Position numbers and translations under genes: made by a program. From Nonomuraea harbinensis (GTDB lineage Bacteria; Actinomycetota; Actinomycetes; Streptosporangiales; Streptosporangiaceae): DNA of 64,000 bases. The stretch is taken from assembly GCF_019396385.1 (NCBI RefSeq), contig NZ_JAHKRN010000001.1:124001-188000 (forward strand), written 5' to 3'. Of the stretch, positions 1 to 8,391 are shown piece after piece. Within the stretch, counting starts at the first letter, position 1. Each line of letters begins with the position of its first letter. The notes below the pieces were generated by a model, which worked only from the letters and a program-made list of their open reading frames with translations, had not been told where the DNA came from and made no database searches.

Positions 1-951
1 GCGATGACGGTCTCGCGGGTGCTCAACGCACCGCACCGGGTGCGGGCGGAAACCCGCGAGCGCGTGCTCGCCGCCGTACGCGAGCTCGACTACTGGCCCA
101 ACCTGGCCGCCCGCCAGCTCGTCACCGGCCGCTCGGGCGTGCTCGGCGTGGTCAGCATCGACACGACCCTGTACGGTCCCGCGTCCACTCTCTACTGCAT
201 CGAGCAGACCGCCAGGCTCAGCGGCTACAGCGTCAGCATCGCCAGCCTGAGCCTGCTCAGCAGACGGTCCATCGAGGAGGCGGTGCGGCGGCTGCGCGCC
301 CAGGCGGTCGACGGCGTCGTCATCCTCGCCCCGCACGAATCCGCCGCCGACGGCCTGCGCCACCTGCCGCGCGACCTGCCCGTGGTGGCGGTCGACGCCG
401 GTGAGGACATCCCCGTCCCCGTCGTCACCGTCGACCAGCGCGCCGGGGCGGCCAGGGCCACCCGCCACCTGCTCGACCTGGGCCACCGGACCGTCCACCA
501 CCTGGGCGGGCCGGTCGACTGGCTGGACGCCAACTACCGGATCGACGGCTGGCGGCAGGTGCTGGAGTCCTCGGGCCGCCCGGTCCCCGAGCCGCTGCGG
601 GGCGACTGGAGCCCGCGCTCCGGCCACGAGCTCGGCCGGCGCCTGGCCGACGACCCCTCGGTGACGGCGATCTTCGTGGGCAACGACCAGATGGCGCTCG
701 GCCTCATGCGCGCCCTGCGCGAGGCGGGCCGCCGGGTGCCGGACGACGTGAGCGTGGTCGGGTTCGACGACATCCCGGAGGCGGCCTACTTCTGGCCGCC
801 GCTGACGACGGTCCGCCAGGAGTTCGGCGAGGTCGGCAGGCACGCCTTCCACCTGCTGCTCGACCGCATGGCCGGCCACACCGAGCCGGCCCGCCGCCTG
901 GTCGAGCCCCAGCTGGTCGTACGGGAGAGCACCGGCCCCGCTCCCGGCTGA
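1..951 (+). CDS. LacI-family transcriptional regulator (5' truncated by window edge)
   Basis: Sugar-responsive repressor. The visible reading frame begins inside the helix-turn-helix: AMTVSRVLNAPHRVRAETRERV is the classical second half of a LacI DNA-binding domain including the hinge helix region, so about 10-20 N-terminal residues lie left of the window. A periplasmic-binding-protein-like effector domain follows (GVLGVVS...; DGVVILAP; VVAVDA; TAIFVGNDQMALGLMRAL; VSVVGFDDIPEA; PPLTTVRQ), ending at the usual place. Four LacI-type palindromes lie 7.4 kb downstream at the arabinofuranosidase/ABC importer promoters. This protein could be their regulator, but genes in between belong to another system, so that link is inference. 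Confidence 0.9.
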   Translation, partial: AMTVSRVLNAPHRVRAETRERVLAAVRELDYWPNLAARQLVTGRSGVLGVVSIDTTLYGPASTLYCIEQTARLSGYSVSIASLSLLSRRSIEEAVRRLRAQAVDGVVILAPHESAADGLRHLPRDLPVVAVDAGEDIPVPVVTVDQRAGAARATRHLLDLGHRTVHHLGGPVDWLDANYRIDGWRQVLESSGRPVPEPLRGDWSPRSGHELGRRLADDPSVTAIFVGNDQMALGLMRALREAGRRVPDDVSVVGFDDIPEAAYFWPPLTTVRQEFGEVGRHAFHLLLDRMAGHTEPARRLVEPQLVVRESTGPAPG

Positions 952-984
952 CCCGTTTCCCGGGTGGCGGGCGGGCCGGTCAGC
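947..984. terminator. possible bidirectional terminator between convergent genes
   Basis: GCTGACC (947-953) and GGTCAGC (978-984) form a 7-bp stem containing both convergent stop codons, with a smaller CCCG/CGGG hairpin inside the loop. There is no U-tract. Weak evidence beyond the position between two converging genes. Confidence 0.25.
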
Positions 985-2239
985 TCACTTCCGCCGCTGG
1001 CCTGCGGCGGCGGAACCAGTGGGGGTGCGACTTGACGAAGGTGACCAGGAACAGCGTCTGGATGCCGCCCTCGACGAGCAGGAAGAGGCCGCCGTCGACG
1101 CCCTGCAGCAGGGAGCCGCCGTTCAGGCCACCCCAGACGGCGACCAGCGCGCGGATCAGCGAGCTGATGATGATCGGCAGGGTGTAGATCGCGAACATGC
1201 CCAGGGCGACCGCCGCACTGGGCACGAGCAGCACCGCGTAGATCCGCACCGCCCGCCGTTCGCGGGCGGACAGCTCGGCGCTCGGATCGGCGGGAGGCCG
1301 CGCCCGCTTCACGACGGCGATCACCCGGCGGAGCAGGTGGCGGGCGTAGCCGAGCCCGTCGCCGAACAGGTTGCGGCAGCGCAGGAGGTCGGCGAGCACG
1401 AAGTAGAAGTCGGTCCGCATGTAGACGTGCATCTGCAGCGGCACGCTCAGCATGATGACCAGCGCGAGGGCCCGCAGGAGCGCCGCGATTCCCTCCGGCG
1501 GGTTCGCGTGGGCGAGCACGAGCAGCAGGGTCGCGAAGAGGAAGAGGTCGCAGGCGGTCCCGGCGAGGTAGACGCGGTAACGCGAGCGCCTCGGCACCGA
1601 CCAGATCGCGGTGACGTCCGTCTGCACGACCAGGTTGTGCAGACGGGTGCCGAACCCGATGCGTGCCGGGGTGCCGAGCGACCGCGCGGCCATCAGGTGC
1701 ATCAGCTCGTGCAGGCTGATCACCACCGAGAACATCGCGGTGTTGACCAGCGTCGTCAGCCCGATGTAGTCGCTCCAGAAGAAGTCGTGGTACACGGGCA
1801 CCAGATCGGGCCGGCCGAACAGGGTGACCAGCGCCGCGCCGACCACGACCGCCCACAGCACCCGCATCGGGCGGCCGAAGAGCCACCGCACGTGCCTCTC
1901 GGCCAGCCAGGGCAGGTGGGGCGGCGGGGCCTGCTCGGCCGGGTCCGGCAGGTCCGCGTCGTTCAGCCGGGCGACGAAGCCGAGCTCGACGAGTGCTTCC
2001 ACGAGCTGCACGACGTCCAGCTCGACGTCGTGCTCCTCCTCGATCCGGCGCTGGACCACGCCGATCGGGAGGCCGCCGCCGAGCAGCTCGACCGCCTTGC
2101 CGTAGAGCGCGGGCAGGCTGACGAACTCGCCGAGCTCCGGCCGCCCCACGATGACGCTGTCCGGATCGTCGTCCGCCTGGATGCTGAGCGGGCGCAGCAG
2201 GAGAGTGGCGGCCGTGTCGACGGGGACGGGCGCCGTCAT
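980..2239 (-). CDS. M50-family (site-2-protease-like) membrane metallopeptidase with PqqD-like N-terminal domain
   Basis: 419 aa. The start at 2239 is chosen because its ATG overlaps the TGA of the upstream ThiF gene (ATGA), indicating coupling; a longer frame upstream lies inside that gene. Residues 1-95 look like a PqqD/RRE winged helix (LLLRPLSI..., VSLPALYGKAVELL, then two helices ending LVELGFVARL). Several membrane segments follow, and the zinc motif HELMH lies at 177-181 inside a hydrophobic stretch. A later AGTACD (about 226-231) could supply the third ligand, in the place of the NPxxD-type motif of M50 enzymes. Known M50 proteins cleave substrates in or near the membrane. Here the likely role is cleavage or export-linked maturation of the 31-aa peptide encoded upstream; that substrate is inference. 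Confidence 0.8.
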   Translation of the reverse strand: MTAPVPVDTAATLLLRPLSIQADDDPDSVIVGRPELGEFVSLPALYGKAVELLGGGLPIGVVQRRIEEEHDVELDVVQLVEALVELGFVARLNDADLPDPAEQAPPPHLPWLAERHVRWLFGRPMRVLWAVVVGAALVTLFGRPDLVPVYHDFFWSDYIGLTTLVNTAMFSVVISLHELMHLMAARSLGTPARIGFGTRLHNLVVQTDVTAIWSVPRRSRYRVYLAGTACDLFLFATLLLVLAHANPPEGIAALLRALALVIMLSVPLQMHVYMRTDFYFVLADLLRCRNLFGDGLGYARHLLRRVIAVVKRARPPADPSAELSARERRAVRIYAVLLVPSAAVALGMFAIYTLPIIISSLIRALVAVWGGLNGGSLLQGVDGGLFLLVEGGIQTLFLVTFVKSHPHWFRRRRPAAEVS

Positions 2240-3336
2240 CCGCCGGCCGAGCCGCAGGCCGGACAGTCGTCGTCGCGCACCACGTCCACGGTGTAGACGT
2301 GGTCCCAGACCGCGAAGTTCCAGTGGAACACCCGTCCGCGCGCCTGGGTGGGCAGGCCGCCGAGGTGATACGTCACTTCCAGCGCGCACAGGTGACCGCT
2401 GATGTTGGCGCCGGCGGCGACCACCGCGTTCGGCCGGACCTCGCCTGCGATGAGATAGTTCTCCCCGGAGGCGTCCCTCTTCCGGTCCTCGTCACGGCGC
2501 ATGCAGAGCCAGCAGCCCGTCTCGCCCGGATGGAAGGAGCCGACCACCGCCATCGGCCCGGCGTAGAAGCTGACGAACCACGGCGTCCCCGTACGCAGTG
2601 CCGCCTCGTTCGTCCAGAACATGATGTCCGGATTGGGTTCGTCAGCGCAGAGCACGAACACGTCGCAGTCGGCCATCAACGCGGCCACGTCTTCGGGCCC
2701 GGTCGCCTTGACCTCGCTGCCCGTCACCGAGACCAGGCCGTTCATCGCACGCAGCCGGGAGACCGCCCGCTCGACCTTGGACTCGCCGATGTCCTGCTCG
2801 GTGTAGAGGAGTTGCCGGGTCAGGTTCGATTCCTGGATGTCGTCGAAGTCAGCCAGGTGAAGCGCGCCGACGCCGCTCGCCACCAGGCCCGCCGCGACGG
2901 CGGATCCGGTGCCGCCCACGCCGAGCAGGCTCACCCTGGCCTGCTTGATCCGTGACTGGATGTCGTAGGGCGACTCCCTCGGAACGGTGTCGATCCAGGA
3001 GTAGAAGTGGCGGGCGGGCGTGTACCTCTCCAGTTCGCGGGCGGAGAGATTGGCGGGGGACTCCGCCTCGGCGTCTTCAACGAAACCCTCGGCGATGAGC
3101 GCGTTGACGATCTCGCGGACGTTCTCCTGGTCGATCTCCGGGCTGTTCGCCGCGAAGTCGGCGCAGAGCTGTTCGATGCCCCGGGTGCCATCCATGAGGG
3201 TGAGGATTCGCGCGATATTTCCGTCGGCGTCGTCCTGCAACTCGGCGGCCACCCCGTATTGACCGAGACCGATCCTTATCCGGCCGTCCGGAAAGACCGC
3301 CGGCAGATGAACGCGTTTGACACGAGGTTTCCGCAT
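2236..3336 (-). CDS. ThiF/MccB-like E1 adenylyltransferase with N-terminal recognition-like domain
   Basis: 366 aa. Residues about 15-90 form a small winged-helix-like domain resembling the RiPP recognition element or peptide clamp. The ATP-binding Rossmann core follows: GVGGTGS at 139-145, ADFDDIQESNLTRQ with the E1-type Arg174, Lys187, and Asp232 after VFVLC. Two CxxC pairs (CWLC 275-278, CPAC 358-361) form the zinc site seen in ThiF, MoeB and MccB. Clamp, E1 core and Zn tetrad is the arrangement known for MccB, which adenylates the C-terminus of the microcin C7 peptide. The neighbouring 31-aa peptide ends in GNG, so C-terminal acyl-adenylation of that peptide is my inference. It is the second gene of the peptide-ThiF-M50 unit and its stop overlaps the M50 start. 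Confidence 0.85.
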   Translation of the reverse strand: MRKPRVKRVHLPAVFPDGRIRIGLGQYGVAAELQDDADGNIARILTLMDGTRGIEQLCADFAANSPEIDQENVREIVNALIAEGFVEDAEAESPANLSARELERYTPARHFYSWIDTVPRESPYDIQSRIKQARVSLLGVGGTGSAVAAGLVASGVGALHLADFDDIQESNLTRQLLYTEQDIGESKVERAVSRLRAMNGLVSVTGSEVKATGPEDVAALMADCDVFVLCADEPNPDIMFWTNEAALRTGTPWFVSFYAGPMAVVGSFHPGETGCWLCMRRDEDRKRDASGENYLIAGEVRPNAVVAAGANISGHLCALEVTYHLGGLPTQARGRVFHWNFAVWDHVYTVDVVRDDDCPACGSAGG

Positions 3337-3361
3337 GCGCGCACTCTTTCATCACGTGGAA

Positions 3362-3396
3362 CGCCGGAGCCGATCGCGACTCGATCGGCTCCGGCG
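3362..3396 (-). promoter_or_regulatory. 15-bp perfect stem-loop between peptide gene and ThiF gene
   Basis: Arms 3362-3376 and 3382-3396 are perfectly complementary (core GGAGCCGATCG / CGATCGGCTCC) around a 5-nt loop. It starts 12 nt after the peptide stop and ends about 25 nt before the ThiF start. There is no following U-run, so it is more likely an attenuator, processing site or 3'-stabiliser than a full terminator. Such hairpins often make a precursor peptide far more abundant than its modifying enzyme. Confidence 0.7.
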
Positions 3397-3408
3397 CGTT
3401 GTCTGGAC

Positions 3409-3504
3409 TCAGCCGTTGCCTTCGCGAACAGCGGTGGTCTCGATCTTCTCCAGCTTGCGGACCTTGAGCTCAAGCTTCTTGGTCTCGTTCTTCTGCTTCT
3501 CCAT
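3409..3504 (-). CDS. 31-aa Lys/Glu-rich peptide, candidate RiPP precursor
   Basis: Small gene: ATG at 3504, stop at 3409-3411, with a near-perfect Shine-Dalgarno GGAGGTGA placed just before the ATG, better than most genes here. The product starts MEKQKNE, has an amphipathic charged middle with Leu11, Leu13, Val15, Leu18 and Ile21 spaced like a helix, and ends TTAVREGNG. It has no Cys, Ser, Trp, His, Phe or Tyr, which argues against lanthipeptide, sactipeptide or thiazole chemistry. The terminal Gly after Asn-Gly context recalls substrates of E1-type enzymes (ThiS/MoaD end in Gly; microcin C7 peptide ends RTGNAN). The helical part is probably the recognition segment and the last 8-10 residues the product; this division is inference. 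It is not similar to any precursor family I can name. Confidence 0.75.
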   Translation of the reverse strand: MEKQKNETKKLELKVRKLEKIETTAVREGNG

Positions 3505-3862
3505 GTTCACCTCCACGTGTTTCCGGCTCCGTCGAATGGAATCCGTAAGGATGTCCAGAATCTACGAACCGCCGCCATAGCCGCGCTACATCACCGACGG
3601 TGGTGGGTGCGTCACGGTGGCGGGGCGGCCACCCGGAAGCCCGAGCAGAGCGGACCTTCGGCGTCTCCGCGCGAATGGGCAGGCAGATCGCGACCTGCCG
3701 GACGCCGCGCCGGACGGCCCATAAAGTCCTTTGCGCCCCGCACGGCGACGACCTAAAATCGGCACGCCAACCCGTCGAGCCGCACCCCCCAGCGAGCATG
3801 ACCGAGCGGCAGATCACTGCCGGCGATCTCCTCTATGAATGTCCAGGGCGGAGCGACACTGG
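3505..3862. promoter_or_regulatory. divergent regulatory region between peptide operon and SARP gene
   Basis: About 358 bp without a convincing gene, visibly less GC-rich than its surroundings. For the SARP side there is a promoter-like pair (listed separately). For the peptide side a TAGATT -10-like hexamer (3564-3559, minus strand) has no recognisable -35, as is usual for activator-dependent promoters. Upstream of it lie two ACGGTGG copies (3597-3603 and 3614-3620) and a CACCG-A-CGGTG palindrome (3592-3602), which are possible activator contacts. Binding by the adjacent SARP is inference. Confidence 0.5.
3731..3759 (+). promoter_or_regulatory. candidate promoter of the SARP gene
   Basis: TTGCGC (3731-3736) and TAAAAT (3754-3759) are separated by exactly 17 bp; TAAAAT matches the vegetative -10 consensus at five of six positions. 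It lies about 100 bp upstream of the preferred SARP start. Confidence 0.45.
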
Positions 3863-6800
3863 ATGCGTTTCGAGATCCTAGGCCCACTCCAGGTGATCCA
3901 GGACGGCCGGCACCACTTTCTCGGCAACGCCCGGAAATTACGTATGCTGCTCGCCGGTCTCATCTCCAGGGCCGACCAGCCGGTCTCCAGCGATTTCCTG
4001 TCCACCGTTCTGTGGAATGACCGGCCGCCGGTCTCGGCGCGCAGCAATCTCCAGTCGTACGTGCATCAGCTCCGCGTCCAACTGGGCGCGGAGCGACTGC
4101 TGAGAAAGCCGGAAGGATATCTGCTCGTCACCCACGGCGAGGTGGACGCGGCGCAGTTCCGGAAACTCGCGGCGGAGGGGTCGGCGGCTTTCGACGGAGG
4201 AAACCACGAATCCGCCGGTCGCTGTTTCCGGCGCGCCCTGGATCTGTGGCGGGGGCCCGCGTTCGCGGAATTCCTCGATTCCGGGCCGATCGCGGAGGAG
4301 GCGCTGTCCCTCGAACAACTCCGGCTCACCGTCCACGAACGCTGGGCGGAGACCGAGCTGGCCCTCGGGCGGCACGCGGAGGCGGTGGCCGAGCTGCGCG
4401 AGGTGGCGAAGGCCCACCCCTACCAGGAGAGTCTGCACGCGCTCCTCATGCTCGCCCTCTACCGGTCCGGCTGTCAGACGGAGGCCCTGGAGACCTACGC
4501 CGTCGTCCGCGACCTGCTCGCGGACGAGCTGGGCCTCGAACCGAGCCCCGTGCTGCGCCGCGTGCACGAGGCGATACTCCGCGGCGACGAGCGGATCGAC
4601 CTGCCCGCGAGGCCGGGCGCGTGGCCGTCGACCGGAGGCGCTGTGGTCCCTCGCCAGCTCCCGCCCACGGTCGCCGACTTCACCGGCCGGGACGACGAGG
4701 TGGCGACGCTCAGGGACGCCCTGTCCCCCGGTAGGCGCCAGGCGCTGACGATCTGCGCGATCTCCGGCATGGGCGGGGTCGGCAAGACCACGCTCGCCCT
4801 GCACGTGGCGCATCAGCTCGCGGGCGCGTTCCCGGACGGCCAGCTCTACGTCGGCTTCTCCGGCGCCGACGACCGCACCGCCGTGGCCCGGGCGCTGGAG
4901 TCGATGCTGCGCGCTCTCGGCGTCGGGGGAGCCGCCGTCCCGGAGTCGGTCGGCGACCGCACGGCCCTCTACCGGTCGCTCCTGGCCGGCAAGCGGATGC
5001 TCGTGGTGATCGACAACGTGGCCGACGAATCGCAGGTCAGCCCGCTGCTGCCGGGGTCGGGCACCTGCGGCGTGCTGATCACCGGCCGTCCCCGGCTGGT
5101 GGGCCTGGCCGGCGTCCGGCACCTGCGCCTGAACGTCTTCCGGCCCGCCCAGGCGATCGAGCTGCTGGCCCGGATCACGGGGCCGGAGCAGGTGCGGGCC
5201 GCGCCCTCGGAGGCGAGCGAGATCGTCCGGCTCTGCGACCACCTGCCGCTCGCCGTCCGGGCCGCGGGGGCGCGCCTGGCCTCCCGGCCCGACTGGCCCC
5301 TGGCCCGCATCGCCGATCTCCTGCGCGACGAGCGACGCCGTCTCGACGAGCTGGCGGCCGGGGACCTCACCGTACGGGCCTCGCTCGGGTTGAGCTACAC
5401 GGCACTGTCGTCCCCGGCCCGGCGCCTCTACTACCTGCTCAGCGTGCTGCACACCCCCGACTTCGCGGGCTGGGTCGCCGCGGCCGTGCTCGACACGTCC
5501 CCGGAGGAGGCCGAGCGCAGCCTCGGCGAGCTGCTGAGCGCCAACCTCCTCACCGTCGCGGGCGTCGACACCGCCGGCCAGCCCCGTTACCGCTTCCACG
5601 ACCTGATCCGCCTGCACGCCCGCGACCGCGCCGACGCCGAGGCCGCCCCGCACGAGATCCACGCGGCCGTGACCCGCGCGCTCGCCGGCTGGCTGGTCCT
5701 CGCCCGGCGGGCCGACACCGGGCTGCCCGGCAGGGTCTTCCCGACGCTCCCGGCCGAAGGCGTGACGCACGAGCCGCACGTCCGGATCTCGGATGCCTGC
5801 GCCTGGTTCGAGGCGGAAAGAGGCGCGCTCCGGGCCGCGGTGGCGCAGGCCGCCGCGCTCGGCGCGCACGACCTGTGCTGGCAGCTCGCCGATGCGACCG
5901 TCAACTTCTTCGAGCTGCACGACTACTACGACGACTGGGAGTCGACCAGCCGGCTCGCGCTGGAGGTCTGCGAGCGCGCCGGGGACGCGCGTGGCCGCGC
6001 CTTCATGCTGCGCGACCTCACCGGGTGCCTGCGCATGGGGCCCCGGCACGCCGAGGACGAGGCACTGGAGCACGCCCTCTCCGCGGTCGCGCTCTTCGAG
6101 GGCCTGGGCGACGTCCACGGCGAGGTCGACGCCCGGATCCTCGCCGGCACCGCGTTCCTGGTCCGGGGAGAGCCCGGCAAGGCCGTGGCCTACCTCGACG
6201 CGACGCTGGCGAAGGCGAGGGACGCCGGCTACGTGCTCGGTCAGGTCGAGGCCGAGTGGCAGCTCGGGTACGGCCACCGGGTCCTGGGAGACTCCGAGCG
6301 GGCCGGCGTCCACCTGGAGGCCAGTCTGCGACTGGCCGAGGACGTGCCCCTCCCGTCGCAGCTGTGCCGGATCCACAGCCTGCTCGGGATCGTACGGCGG
6401 GAAGAGGGCAGCCTCGTCGAGGCCGAGGCGCACTTCACGCGCGGCGTGACGCTGGCCCGTTCGCTCCGCAGCCTGAGCGACGAGATCACCATCTTGCCGC
6501 ACCTCGGCATGACCTACGTCAAGCTGCGCGACCCGCGGGCCAGGGACGTGCTCGGCCGGAGCATCCGGCTGGCCCGCCGGTGGAGGGCGCGATTCCAGGA
6601 GGCCACGTCGCTGGGCGCGCTCGGCGAGCTCGAAGCGGCCGAGGGCCACCACGCCCTCGCCGTCGCCCACACCGTCGCCGCCCTCGAGATCTGGCGCGAG
6701 CTCGCCAGCCCCTTCCACGAGGCGCAGACCCTCAAGTCCCTCGGCGCCCTGCACGCGGCCGCCGATCCGGACCAGGCCCGTACGGCCTGGAGCGCGGCCC

Positions 6801-6883
6801 GGCGGCTCTTCGCGCAGCTCGACAACCACACGGAGGTGAAGGAGCTCACCACGCTGCTCGAAACCGTCAGGACAGGTGGATGA
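3863..6883 (+). CDS. AfsR/SARP-type transcriptional regulator (BTAD, NB-ARC, TPR)
   Basis: About 1006 aa. I start at 3863 (MRFEILGPLQV, the standard SARP N-terminus, with GGAG 9 nt upstream); an in-frame ATG at 3839 has no ribosome site. Order: OmpR-like winged helix (1-95), bacterial transcriptional activation domain (about 95-240, ending DELGLEPSPVLRRVHEAIL), NB-ARC ATPase (P-loop GMGGVGKTT near 300, VIDNVAD Walker B, CDHLPLAVRAAG), then TPR-like helices to the end. Such proteins activate secondary-metabolite genes in response to an NTP-linked signal. It is divergent from the peptide-ThiF-M50 unit and so the likely pathway activator. Its 3' end overlaps the convergent arabinofuranosidase gene by 17 bp. 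Confidence 0.9.
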   Translation: MRFEILGPLQVIQDGRHHFLGNARKLRMLLAGLISRADQPVSSDFLSTVLWNDRPPVSARSNLQSYVHQLRVQLGAERLLRKPEGYLLVTHGEVDAAQFRKLAAEGSAAFDGGNHESAGRCFRRALDLWRGPAFAEFLDSGPIAEEALSLEQLRLTVHERWAETELALGRHAEAVAELREVAKAHPYQESLHALLMLALYRSGCQTEALETYAVVRDLLADELGLEPSPVLRRVHEAILRGDERIDLPARPGAWPSTGGAVVPRQLPPTVADFTGRDDEVATLRDALSPGRRQALTICAISGMGGVGKTTLALHVAHQLAGAFPDGQLYVGFSGADDRTAVARALESMLRALGVGGAAVPESVGDRTALYRSLLAGKRMLVVIDNVADESQVSPLLPGSGTCGVLITGRPRLVGLAGVRHLRLNVFRPAQAIELLARITGPEQVRAAPSEASEIVRLCDHLPLAVRAAGARLASRPDWPLARIADLLRDERRRLDELAAGDLTVRASLGLSYTALSSPARRLYYLLSVLHTPDFAGWVAAAVLDTSPEEAERSLGELLSANLLTVAGVDTAGQPRYRFHDLIRLHARDRADAEAAPHEIHAAVTRALAGWLVLARRADTGLPGRVFPTLPAEGVTHEPHVRISDACAWFEAERGALRAAVAQAAALGAHDLCWQLADATVNFFELHDYYDDWESTSRLALEVCERAGDARGRAFMLRDLTGCLRMGPRHAEDEALEHALSAVALFEGLGDVHGEVDARILAGTAFLVRGEPGKAVAYLDATLAKARDAGYVLGQVEAEWQLGYGHRVLGDSERAGVHLEASLRLAEDVPLPSQLCRIHSLLGIVRREEGSLVEAEAHFTRGVTLARSLRSLSDEITILPHLGMTYVKLRDPRARDVLGRSIRLARRWRARFQEATSLGALGELEAAEGHHALAVAHTVAALEIWRELASPFHEAQTLKSLGALHAAADPDQARTAWSAARRLFAQLDNHTEVKELTTLLETVRTGG

Positions 6884-8357
6884 CGTTCCAGCTCACCGGG
6901 GGGAGGAGGACGCGCATCGGGTCCTGTTCCACGTTCTCGTTGGGGCGCGGGGCCACCCGGTCGGGGTCGTCGGCGGTGTTGCGGGCGTAGACGTCCGGGC
7001 CGGTGAGGGTGGTGGCGGAGGTGATGCGCGCGCCGCCGAGGGCGCGGGCGTCGATCTCCAGCGAGAGCGGCCCGTCCGTGGCCCGGTTGACGGCGAAGAT
7101 CGTGACGCCCTCGTCCGAGCGGGTGGCGACCGCGTGCAGCAGCGGCACCTCCCCGTACTGGGCGGTCTCGTACAGGGGAGAGACCGGCTCGACCCGCAGC
7201 ACGTCGCCGGCCGCGTGCCGGCTGGCCTGGGCGAACGGGTGGAAGGTGGTCTGCCGCCAGGCCCGCCCGCCCGGCTCGGTCATGATCGGCGCGATCACGT
7301 TGACGAGCTGGGCCAGCGAGGCGGCCGTCACCCGGTCGCTGTTGCGCAGCAGGGTGATGAGCAGCCCGCCGAAGGCCACCGCGTCCGCCAGGTGGTAGTG
7401 GTCCTCCAGCAGCGGCGGCGCCACCGGCCAGTCCCGCGGCGGCTCGGCCGCCTGGAAGCGCGACAGGTACCACACGTTCCACTCGTCGAACGAGATGTCG
7501 ATCCGCTTGCGTGACTTGAGCCGGGCCCCCACGGAGTCGGCGGTGGCGACGACCGAACGGATGAAGTACTCCATGTCGGTCGAGCAGGCCAGGAAGCTGC
7601 CGAGGTCGCCGTCCTTCTCCTCGTAGTAGGCGTGGCACGAGATGAAGTCGACGACGTCGTACGTCTCCTCCAGCACGGTCGACTCCCACGCGCCGAACGT
7701 CGGCATGGTCGAGCCGGAGCTGCCGCACGCGACCAGCTCCAGGCCGGGGTCGACCATGCGCATGGCCCTGGCGGTCTCGGCGGCCAGCCGGCCGTACTCG
7801 CGGGCGGTCTTGTGGCCGGTCTGCCAGGGGCCGTCCATCTCGTTGCCGAGGCACCACATCCGGATGTCGTGCGGCTCCTTGGCGCCGTTGGCGGCGCGCA
7901 GGTCGGACAGCGCGGTGCCGGACGGGTGGTTGCAGTATTCCAGCAGGTCGAGCGCCTCGGCGATGCCGCGGGTGCCGAGGTTGAGCGCCATCATCGGCTC
8001 GACCCCCGCCTTGCGGCACCAGCGCACGAACTCGTCGACCCCGACCTCGTTCGTCTCGGTGCTGTGCCAGGCCAGGTCGAGCCGGCGGGGGCGGCTCTCC
8101 TTGGGGCCGATGCCGTCCTCCCAGCGGTAGCCGGAGACGAAGTTGCCGCCGGGGTAGCGGACGGTGCTCACGCCCAGCTCGCGGGTGAGGTCGAGGACGT
8201 CGCGGCGGAAGCCGTCCTCGTCGGCGCCAGGGTGGTCCGGCTCGTAGACGCCGGTGTAGACGCACCGGCCCAGGTGTTCGACGAAGGTGCCGAAGGTCCG
8301 GCGCCGCACCGGCGCCACCCGGAACGCGGGATCGATCGTGAGGCGGGCGTCGTGCAC
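6867..8357 (-). CDS. alpha-L-arabinofuranosidase, glycoside hydrolase family 51
   Basis: 496 aa, normal length for intracellular GH51 enzymes, which release terminal L-arabinose from arabinoxylan or arabinan oligosaccharides. GTG start at 8357 with GAGGAG 8 nt upstream; a longer frame to 8477 would run through the promoter and operators. Features: TFGTFVEHLGRCVYTGVYEP at the N-terminus, VSTVRYPGGNFVSGYRWEDG, acid/base Glu in CLGNEMDGPW, nucleophile Glu in SFDEWNVWY, and the C-terminal jelly-roll domain ending PPVSWNVIHLS. No signal peptide, so cytoplasmic, acting on imported oligosaccharides. Divergent from the ABC importer and sharing its operator region. Confidence 0.93.
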   Translation of the reverse strand: MHDARLTIDPAFRVAPVRRRTFGTFVEHLGRCVYTGVYEPDHPGADEDGFRRDVLDLTRELGVSTVRYPGGNFVSGYRWEDGIGPKESRPRRLDLAWHSTETNEVGVDEFVRWCRKAGVEPMMALNLGTRGIAEALDLLEYCNHPSGTALSDLRAANGAKEPHDIRMWCLGNEMDGPWQTGHKTAREYGRLAAETARAMRMVDPGLELVACGSSGSTMPTFGAWESTVLEETYDVVDFISCHAYYEEKDGDLGSFLACSTDMEYFIRSVVATADSVGARLKSRKRIDISFDEWNVWYLSRFQAAEPPRDWPVAPPLLEDHYHLADAVAFGGLLITLLRNSDRVTAASLAQLVNVIAPIMTEPGGRAWRQTTFHPFAQASRHAAGDVLRVEPVSPLYETAQYGEVPLLHAVATRSDEGVTIFAVNRATDGPLSLEIDARALGGARITSATTLTGPDVYARNTADDPDRVAPRPNENVEQDPMRVLLPPVSWNVIHLS

Positions 8358-8391
8358 GGGGGGCTCCTCGCGGTTGGTGGTGCTCCAGAGA

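Noticed and set aside
3938..6829. Long minus-strand open frame inside the SARP gene
   Set aside because: Antisense to clear SARP domains; amino-acid content is that of a GC artefact.
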